In this document: positions 15,096 through 19,461 of the stretch, piece by piece
Layout: every line of letters begins with the position of its first letter
Numbering within the stretch: position 1 is the stretch's first letter
NCBI GenBank assembly: GCA_963589235.1
Contig: CAVAJX010000096.1
Location: forward strand, 1 to 19,461
Length of the DNA: 19,461 bases
Direction: 5' to 3'
Source of the DNA: CAG-877 sp963589235
Lineage (GTDB): Bacteria; Bacillota_I; Bacilli_A; RF39; UBA660
The notes under the pieces: generated by a model
What the model saw: the letters and a program-made list of their open reading frames with translations, nothing else
Database searches by the model: none
Told to the model about the DNA's origin: nothing
Position numbers and translations under genes: made by a program

Positions 15096-15818
15096 TTAGT
15101 CTTCTTTTAAATTATAATATACGTCTTGTACATCGTCTAAATCTTCTAATGTGTCAACTAATTTCATTACTTTTTCTTGTCCTTCTTCATCTAGTTCTAC
15201 TTCCATATTTGGTATATATGTTAGTTCACATTCTAAGAACTCTTTTACGTTTTCTTTTTCTAATGCTTCTTTTACAGGAACAAAGTTAGTTGTATCTGTT
15301 GTGATAACGTAAGTATTTTCTACTTTTTCAAAATCCATTGCTCCGGCATCAAGTGAAGTCATCATCATAGTATCTTCATCATAATCAGCTGGTATAACAA
15401 TTGAACCGCGACGTTCAAACATGTAACTTACAGAACCATCTGTTCCTAAATTACCACCGGCTTTTGTAAAGGCACTTCTAACTTGAGAAGCTGTTCTATT
15501 ACGATTATCGGTTAAACAGTCTACCATAAAAGCTACTCCGCCATGTCCATATCCTTCATAACGTACACTTTCATAGTTTGCTCCATCTGCACCACCAGTT
15601 GCTTTTTCGATTGCTTTTTGAATATTATCTTTTGGCATGTTTTGAGCTTTTGCTTTATCTACTGCCAATCTTAACGCTGCGTTTTGGCTTGGGTCAGGAC
15701 TTCCTGCCTTAGCTGCCACCATAATTTCCTTAGCTAGTTTTTGAAAAACTTTACCTCTAGCAGCATCTAATAAACCTTTTTTTCGATGAATTGTTGCCCA
15801 TTTTGAATGTCCACTCAT
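15096..15818 (-). CDS. yebC: YebC/PmpR-family protein
   Basis: YebC/TACO1 proteins were long described as DNA-binding regulators. More recent work gives them a ribosome-linked role in relieving stalling at proline-rich stretches. The 240-residue length is typical, with the diagnostic start MSGHSKWATIHRKKG, the AKAGSPDPSQNAALRLAVDKAKAQNMPKDNIQKAIEKA region and a YEGYGHGGVAFMVDCLTDNRNRT strand-turn region. Three domains are expected. The start ATG 15818 follows AGGAGGT. The gene lies next to ruvA but is separated by a terminator and a promoter. Its neighbourhood contains proline-rich proteins (PilC, Hpt-receiver), but a functional link is speculative. Confidence 0.96.
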   Translation of the reverse strand: MSGHSKWATIHRKKGLLDAARGKVFQKLAKEIMVAAKAGSPDPSQNAALRLAVDKAKAQNMPKDNIQKAIEKATGGADGANYESVRYEGYGHGGVAFMVDCLTDNRNRTASQVRSAFTKAGGNLGTDGSVSYMFERRGSIVIPADYDEDTMMMTSLDAGAMDFEKVENTYVITTDTTNFVPVKEALEKENVKEFLECELTYIPNMEVELDEEGQEKVMKLVDTLEDLDDVQDVYYNLKED

Positions 15819-15843
15819 ACTTATACCTCCTCATTTCTTTTAT

Positions 15844-15852
15844 ATAATATCA
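15844..15852 (-). promoter_or_regulatory. Predicted extended -10 of yebC
   Basis: TGATATTAT on the minus strand (TATTAT at 15844-15849 with a TG extension) lies about 25 nt before the yebC start. The -35 region is weak (TTTAAC around 15867-15872). It forms a divergent pair with the promoter at 15895-15903. Confidence 0.55.
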
Positions 15853-15894
15853 TATTTTTTTTAATAGTTAAAGCTTTTAACAATTATTTTTGTA

Positions 15895-15903
15895 TGTTAT
15901 AAT
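15895..15903 (+). promoter_or_regulatory. Predicted extended -10 of the DUF192-like gene
   Basis: TGTTATAAT (TATAAT at 15898-15903) is a perfect extended -10, giving a leader of about 16 nt before ATG 15926. TTAACA at 15877-15882 is a possible -35 with a short 15-nt spacer. Confidence 0.65.
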
Positions 15904-15925
15904 CAGTTTATCAGATGGTGATATT

Positions 15926-16252
15926 ATGTATGTAAAAATTGATAAGAAAAAGTTCGAAATAAATGAGTTAAATACCTTTTGGGAAAAGTTTAAAAGTCTT
16001 AAATTTGTATTGGAGCCAATGCAAGATTATGTTATTCTTATGAAGAAAAAATCTTTATCTACTTATATGTATTGTCAAAGAGTTGATGTTGTGATGACGG
16101 ATGAAGATGATGTCGTTTTAAAGATGTATCAACAATTTCCTTCAGAAAGAATAATTCTTCCAAAAAGAAAAGTAAAGAAAACTTATCTTTTTCCGGCTGG
16201 TAGTACTAAAGATATAAAACTTGGTGATAAGTTAGAAATTAAAAAGAAGTAA
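15926..16252 (+). CDS. DUF192-like small protein
   Basis: The 108-residue cytoplasmic protein has a pattern I associate with DUF192: an early LKFVLEP segment, YMYCQRVDVVMTDEDDVVLKMYQ where family members have the MKNT...LDIIFLD...VV strand, and a late TYLFPAGSTKDIKLGDKLEI (about 87-106) matching the VLEL-AG...GD strand. Here the central MKNT is replaced by STYMYCQR, so it is a divergent member. There is no secretion signal, although many DUF192 proteins are exported. A longer in-frame start at 15890 overlaps the -10 box, so ATG 15926 with GGTGAT is used. Function is unknown. Confidence 0.65.
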   Translation: MYVKIDKKKFEINELNTFWEKFKSLKFVLEPMQDYVILMKKKSLSTYMYCQRVDVVMTDEDDVVLKMYQQFPSERIILPKRKVKKTYLFPAGSTKDIKLGDKLEIKKK

Positions 16253-16272
16253 TGCTACTTCTTTATTTTTTT
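16243..16272. terminator. Bidirectional terminator between the DUF192-like and Hpt-receiver genes
   Basis: AAAGAAGTA/TACTTCTTT (16243-16251 and 16256-16264) forms a 9-bp stem with an ATGC loop. T-runs follow in both directions (ATTTTTTT on plus, TTAATTT on minus). The plus-strand TAA stop (16250-16252) lies within the stem. Confidence 0.85.
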
Positions 16273-17149
16273 ACATATTTTCTTTAAAATACATTGTCTT
16301 TTCAATTACTCTTTTTACATCAGCTTCTGTAAATGGTTTACCTATCATATCGATAATTGGATATGTAAAAGCTTTATTAATTGTATCTTTTGATGAGTCT
16401 CCAGAAATTATTGAAACTGGCATACTACTGAATAATTGATGTTCATTCATATATGTTAATACAGCAAAACCATCTACTTTTGGCATATTTAAGTCTAGTA
16501 GAATTGCTACTATATTTTCATTTGAAACATTAGCTTTGATAATATTTAGAGCCTCTTCTCCATCTTTTGCCATACCAATGTTATATTTTTCACTGAATAT
16601 TCTTTTTACGAAGTTTCTAATGATATTAGAATCATCAACTACAAGAATTGTCTTTTGTGAATATACTTCAGCTGGCTCAATGTTAGATGATGTTGGTAAT
16701 GGAGCGGCAGGAGCTGGAGTTACTGGAGCGGGTGCAGCAGGTGCTGGTGTTGTACTTGTTGGTACTTGCTCATTTGATGTAACTTCTGATTCAGGAGAAA
16801 TATATTTTTTAACAATATTTATAGTTCTTTCTACTTCATCAATTAGCTCTTGATAATGTTCATAAATATAGAACATATCTCCTTCTTTGCTTTTTAACTC
16901 TTGATCATATGCTAAATCAGCTAATTTAGTAAAACCAAAGTATTTAGCATCACTCTTAAGAGAATGTACATAAATAGCATAATTAGGCATATCCTTATCA
17001 TCTTTATATTTTTGAAGTTTAGCTATTTTTTCTTTAGCACTTACTAAGAATTCACCAACAGTTTCGTTGTAAGTATCTATATCACCAAATAACTCTAAAC
17101 TTTTATTTACATCTACTCCGTTTGATATCAAAAAATTAACATCGTACAT
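16271..17149 (-). CDS. Hpt-linker-receiver two-component signalling protein
   Basis: The 292-residue cytoplasmic phosphorelay protein has two modules. The N-terminal Hpt-like helical domain (about 12-118) has the phosphorylatable His62 in VHSLKSDAKYFGF, which resembles the HxLKGxAxxxG consensus. A Pro/Ala-rich linker (about 130-155) leads to a C-terminal receiver (about 166-290). The receiver carries acidic Asp172-Asp173, phospho-acceptor Asp219 in LLDLNMP, Ser249 in IISGDSS and Lys271 in GKPF. There is no output DNA-binding or enzymatic domain and no kinase next door, so it probably relays phosphate or acts by protein contact. GTG 17158 is possible, but AAGGTGA favours ATG 17149. It is a single-gene unit with its own promoter and terminator. 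Confidence 0.88.
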   Translation of the reverse strand: MYDVNFLISNGVDVNKSLELFGDIDTYNETVGEFLVSAKEKIAKLQKYKDDKDMPNYAIYVHSLKSDAKYFGFTKLADLAYDQELKSKEGDMFYIYEHYQELIDEVERTINIVKKYISPESEVTSNEQVPTSTTPAPAAPAPVTPAPAAPLPTSSNIEPAEVYSQKTILVVDDSNIIRNFVKRIFSEKYNIGMAKDGEEALNIIKANVSNENIVAILLDLNMPKVDGFAVLTYMNEHQLFSSMPVSIISGDSSKDTINKAFTYPIIDMIGKPFTEADVKRVIEKTMYFKENM

Positions 17150-17181
17150 TATTTTCACCTTCGCATTCTTAATCTACTTAA

Positions 17182-17209
17182 ATTATATCATAAATTTATT
17201 TGTAAGCAA
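17182..17209 (-). promoter_or_regulatory. Predicted promoter of the Hpt-receiver gene
   Basis: TGATATAAT on the minus strand (TATAAT at 17182-17187, TG extension) has TTGCTT at 17204-17209 after a 16-nt spacer. The leader is about 25-30 nt. No terminator hairpin is evident between this promoter and the upstream gene's stop at 17224. Confidence 0.7.
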
Positions 17210-17223
17210 TTACTTTTTTTAAT

Positions 17224-17898
17224 TTAATCGATTAATACCCTTATTAATACTGGGTAATGATCACTGGTTTTTATATCTTTAACGACATTTTTATCGACCA
17301 GTTTAAAGTCTTTTGAGATGAATATATGATCTATTGCTCTTTTATATTTAGATGGTTTAAAGGTTTTTTCATCAATTTGGACACGATATATATTCATTTT
17401 TTCTAATTCTTCAGTAAAATTATTAAATATTTCTTTGTTGTTTTTTAGATTAAAATCTCCGGTTAAAATAATAGGATTTTTATCTTTTTTTATTATTTTT
17501 AAAATTTTATTTAGTTGACGTTTTTTTACAGATAAGTATTGATAATCTAGATGAGTATTGTATATTGATATTTCTTTATTATCTATAATAACAACTGTTT
17601 TGGTAATTATTCTATTTAATAATGATGGAAGATGTGGAAGTCGATATGTTTTACTATATAGTACTTTTTTATTTGTAATGATAGGATTTGATTCATTTAT
17701 TTTAGGAAAGTATAAGTATCTATAATTTCCTGTTACTTTATAGTCTTTTAAGTCACTTTGAAATTCTCTCATGAATTTGGGATAAGCTTCTTGTAAATTT
17801 AGAATATCTATGTTGTTATCAATGAGATAATTTTTAATGAATTTAAGCTTATTTTTATCTTCTTTATTTTGAATATTAAATGTACTTATAGTTAACAT
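17224..17898 (-). CDS. Endonuclease/exonuclease/phosphatase (EEP) family protein
   Basis: The 224-residue metal-dependent phosphodiesterase-fold protein has all EEP catalytic motifs: TFNIQ with Asn8, LNLQEA with Glu37, YNTHLDY with His116, LTGDFN with Asp148 and Asn150, AIDHIF with Asp190-His191, and SDHYPV with Asp213-His214. The complete set suggests an active enzyme. The substrate could be DNA, lipid phosphate or a small phosphodiester. There is no signal peptide or membrane anchor, so it should be cytoplasmic. The start ATG 17898 follows AGAGGT; a longer ATG at 17928 would overlap the obgE stop and lacks a site. It is probably co-transcribed with obgE, 13 bp upstream. Confidence 0.88.
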   Translation of the reverse strand: MLTISTFNIQNKEDKNKLKFIKNYLIDNNIDILNLQEAYPKFMREFQSDLKDYKVTGNYRYLYFPKINESNPIITNKKVLYSKTYRLPHLPSLLNRIITKTVVIIDNKEISIYNTHLDYQYLSVKKRQLNKILKIIKKDKNPIILTGDFNLKNNKEIFNNFTEELEKMNIYRVQIDEKTFKPSKYKRAIDHIFISKDFKLVDKNVVKDIKTSDHYPVLIRVLID

Positions 17899-17911
17899 AT
17901 AATCAACCTCT

Positions 17912-19186
17912 TTAGTCTTTATAATCAAAGTAGAAATCTAGAATACGTACTTGGTCGCCATCTGTTGCTCCGAGACTTTCTAGTTTAGCATCAATTCCTA
18001 AACGACGTAGTTTCTTGGCAAAACGATAAATAGCTTCTTCACTATTGAATTTTGTCATTTTAAATATTCTTTCTACTTCTTTACCAGATATTACCCAGGT
18101 ACCATCTGAATCTCTAGTAATAGTATATGGCTCTTCTTTTTTAAATTTGTATAAGAAATGACTTTCTATTTCGGTATCTTCATATAAAGGATTATCTGGT
18201 ATTTCATCTAATAAGTCAGCAAGACGATCTACTACTTTTTGAAGACCAGTATGAGTTGCGGCACTTATTTCGAATATTTCGGCATCAACTTTTTTCTTGA
18301 ATTCTTCTAAATTTTCTTTAGCACCGTCTAAATCCATTTTATTAGCAATGATTATTTGTGGTTTTTTTAATAGCTTAGGATTAAACTCTTCTAGTTCTTT
18401 GTTTATTAAAAGATAGTCTTCGTATGGATTTCGCATTTCACTACCAGACATATCAATAACATGAGCAATTACTTTTGTTCTTTCGATATGGCGAAGAAAT
18501 TTATCTCCAAGTCCTTCTCCGTGAGATGCACCTTCTATTAATCCTGGTAAGTCAGCAACAACAAAACTTCTACCATCAGTTGACTTTGTTACACCTAAGT
18601 TTGGCGAAAGGGTTGTGAAATGATAAGCCGCTATTTTAGGTTTTGACTTTGATATTACAGAAATAATAGTACTTTTACCAACACTTGGTAGACCTACTAA
18701 TCCAACGTCTGCTAGTAATTTTACTTCTACTTTTAAAGTCTTTTTTTCACCTTCTTCACCATTTTCTGAATAATCTGGTGCTGTATTAGTTTGAGTTTTA
18801 AAAGCAGTATTACCTCTACCACCACGGCCACCTCTAGCAATTACTTCTTCTTGGTCTTTTTTAGAAAGGTCTGCTAAAACTAATCCGGTTTCAAGATCTG
18901 TAACCACTGTACCTTGAGGTACTTTTATAACTAAAGGTTCAGCTCCTTTACCATTTTGATTTTTACCACGGCCATTTTCACCTTTTTTAGCTTTTAATAC
19001 TTTTTGATAACGTAAATCAAGAAGTGTGTGTAGTCCTTGGTCAACTTTAAAGATTATGTCTCCACCATGGCCACCATTTCCGCCATATGGTCCGCCCTGC
19101 TCGATATATTTTTCACGACGAAATGCGGTACAACCATCGCCACCGTTACCAGCTTCTACTTTTATTTCTACTTCATCTACAAACAT
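17912..19186 (-). CDS. obgE: Obg-family GTPase
   Basis: Obg (ObgE/CgtA) is an essential GTPase of 50S ribosome assembly and the stringent response. The 424 residues show the glycine-rich Obg fold (1-158, e.g. GGPYGGNGGHGGDI). The G domain has G1 GLPSVGKST (165-173), G3 DLPG (212-215), G4 NKMD (282-285) and G5 SAA (308-310). A C-terminal OCT domain (about 345-424) is present, typical of Gram-positive members. The start ATG 19186 follows GGGAGG. In many Bacillota it follows rplU-ysxB-rpmA; here it has its own promoter and a terminator directly upstream, so it is transcribed independently of whatever lies to the right. Confidence 0.97.
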   Translation of the reverse strand: MFVDEVEIKVEAGNGGDGCTAFRREKYIEQGGPYGGNGGHGGDIIFKVDQGLHTLLDLRYQKVLKAKKGENGRGKNQNGKGAEPLVIKVPQGTVVTDLETGLVLADLSKKDQEEVIARGGRGGRGNTAFKTQTNTAPDYSENGEEGEKKTLKVEVKLLADVGLVGLPSVGKSTIISVISKSKPKIAAYHFTTLSPNLGVTKSTDGRSFVVADLPGLIEGASHGEGLGDKFLRHIERTKVIAHVIDMSGSEMRNPYEDYLLINKELEEFNPKLLKKPQIIIANKMDLDGAKENLEEFKKKVDAEIFEISAATHTGLQKVVDRLADLLDEIPDNPLYEDTEIESHFLYKFKKEEPYTITRDSDGTWVISGKEVERIFKMTKFNSEEAIYRFAKKLRRLGIDAKLESLGATDGDQVRILDFYFDYKD

Positions 19187-19213
19187 ATTGATGCCTCCCT
19201 TTTTTCATTTTTT

Positions 19214-19222
19214 AGTATAGCA
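19214..19222 (-). promoter_or_regulatory. Predicted extended -10 of obgE
   Basis: TGCTATACT on the minus strand (TATACT at 19214-19219 plus TG extension) lies about 28 nt before the start codon. No recognisable -35 box is seen, as is common for extended -10 promoters. Confidence 0.6.
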
Positions 19223-19249
19223 AATTTACGCAAAAATATCTAGGAGAAC

Positions 19250-19292
19250 AAAAGACAAATTTCAATTTATAAAATTTCAATTTGTCGTTTTT
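19250..19292. terminator. Probable bidirectional terminator upstream of obgE, with a direct repeat inside
   Basis: GACAAATT/AATTTGTC (19254-19261 and 19279-19286) flank a 17-nt interior, with GTTTTTT following on plus and TTTTG on minus. The interior holds two copies of AAATTTCAATTT (19257-19268 and 19272-19283), 15 bp apart. It separates the right-hand transcript from obgE. Confidence 0.6.
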
Positions 19293-19300
19293 TGGTCGTC

Positions 19301-19375
19301 ACCGATCAAATTTCCTACTTCACAGATAGAGTAACCTCTATTCTCCATAGGCTTAAATTCCGATAGTCGCTACCG
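19301..19375 (-). other. Structured RNA-like segment, 5S-rRNA-like in part
   Basis: Read on the minus strand there is a hairpin CGGTAG-CGA-CTATCG (19361-19375, one G-U pair). Next to it is a long arm: AAATT/AATTT plus CCTA/TAGG (19309-19317 with 19348-19359), capped by ATAGAG-GTTA-CTCTAT (19326-19341). The segment ends near the terminator at 19250-19292. CGGAATTTAAGCC and, further on, CTGTGAAGTAGG resemble the conserved 3' half of bacterial 5S rRNA. However, the 5' half lacks the usual CCGTTCCCAT and CCGAACA elements and the spacing is about 11 nt short. No protein-coding frame is seen in 19245-19461. It could be a degenerate 5S copy, another structured RNA or chance resemblance. Confidence 0.3.
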
Positions 19376-19461
19376 TACTAATTATTTTATTAATATTTCT
19401 TTAACTATTTTGACAATGTATTCTTAATCCTTCAAACATAATATTTATACTTGCATTTATA

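Noticed and set aside
16536..16853. Glycine/alanine-rich antisense frame opposite the Pro/Ala linker
   Set aside because: It is the reverse-strand image of the linker repeats and does not look like a gene.
17224..17260. Terminator hairpin at the end of the EEP gene (ATTAATA/TATTAAT inside the last codons)
   Set aside because: The arms are inside the coding region and not followed by a T-run in the right place.
164..19186. Reading TGA as tryptophan (Mycoplasma-type code)
   Set aside because: All intact genes use TGG for tryptophan and contain no in-frame TGA, so the standard bacterial code explains the window.
19026..19243. Two plus-strand frames opposite the obgE start
   Set aside because: They are shadows of the glycine-rich Obg fold, without initiation signals.
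19410..19442. Plus-strand promoter (TTGACA with CATAAT)
   Set aside because: The spacer would be 21 nt, too long, and no plus-strand gene is visible to its right within the window.

Overview
The window is a gene-dense stretch of a strongly AT-rich bacterial chromosome. It looks like a low-GC Gram-positive (Bacillota/Bacilli) lineage. The evidence is a Bacillus-type DnaB primosomal protein, a YqfQ/VrrA-like protein, the compact ruvA-ruvB-queA-tgt block, YebC, Obg, AGGAGG-type ribosome binding sites and TGn-extended -10 promoters. An uncultured gut Bacilli group close to the Mollicutes would fit, but that placement is inference. The standard code applies: tryptophan is TGG and every long frame is free of internal TGA. 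None of the 22 genes ends in TGA.

Layout, right to left, because nearly everything is on the minus strand. (1) 19461-17224: a structured, 5S-rRNA-like stretch of uncertain identity, a terminator, then obgE and an endonuclease/exonuclease/phosphatase-family gene. (2) 17209-16271: a single-gene unit for an Hpt-linker-receiver signalling protein. (3) 16252-15926, plus strand: a small DUF192-like protein, divergent from yebC and sharing a terminator with the Hpt-receiver gene. (4) 15818-11269: yebC, then its own terminator, then the ruvA-ruvB-queA-tgt operon (Holliday junction migration plus queuosine tRNA modification). (5) 11257-10964, plus strand: a YqfQ/VrrA-like gene. (6) 10907-8457: pilC and the prepilin peptidase gene pilD, two parts of a type IV pilus or pseudopilus assembly system without other pilus genes in view. 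(7) 8400-6440: dnaB (helicase loading) and an HD-domain hydrolase. (8) 6386-2450: ppaC (CBS/DRTGG Mn-pyrophosphatase), uppP (undecaprenyl-PP phosphatase), a ZIP metal transporter and a CmpB-like membrane protein, closely packed as one operon. (9) 2424-81: a methyltransferase, a small membrane protein, a CYTH-domain protein and a thymidylate-kinase-like P-loop protein, closed by a terminator.

Most of the window is housekeeping. The unusual part is the left end. Two adjacent genes there (756-1356 and 1393-1648) are each broken by one extra A in a short A-run. Both read through cleanly when that base is removed. The kinase-like gene beside them has a threonine where the Walker A lysine should be. 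Other points are a long disordered N-terminal extension on PilC, a terminator placed directly before ppaC with no room for a promoter, and the 5S-like structure at the right edge. I saw no CRISPR array, insertion sequence, prophage, tRNA gene or clear defence system.
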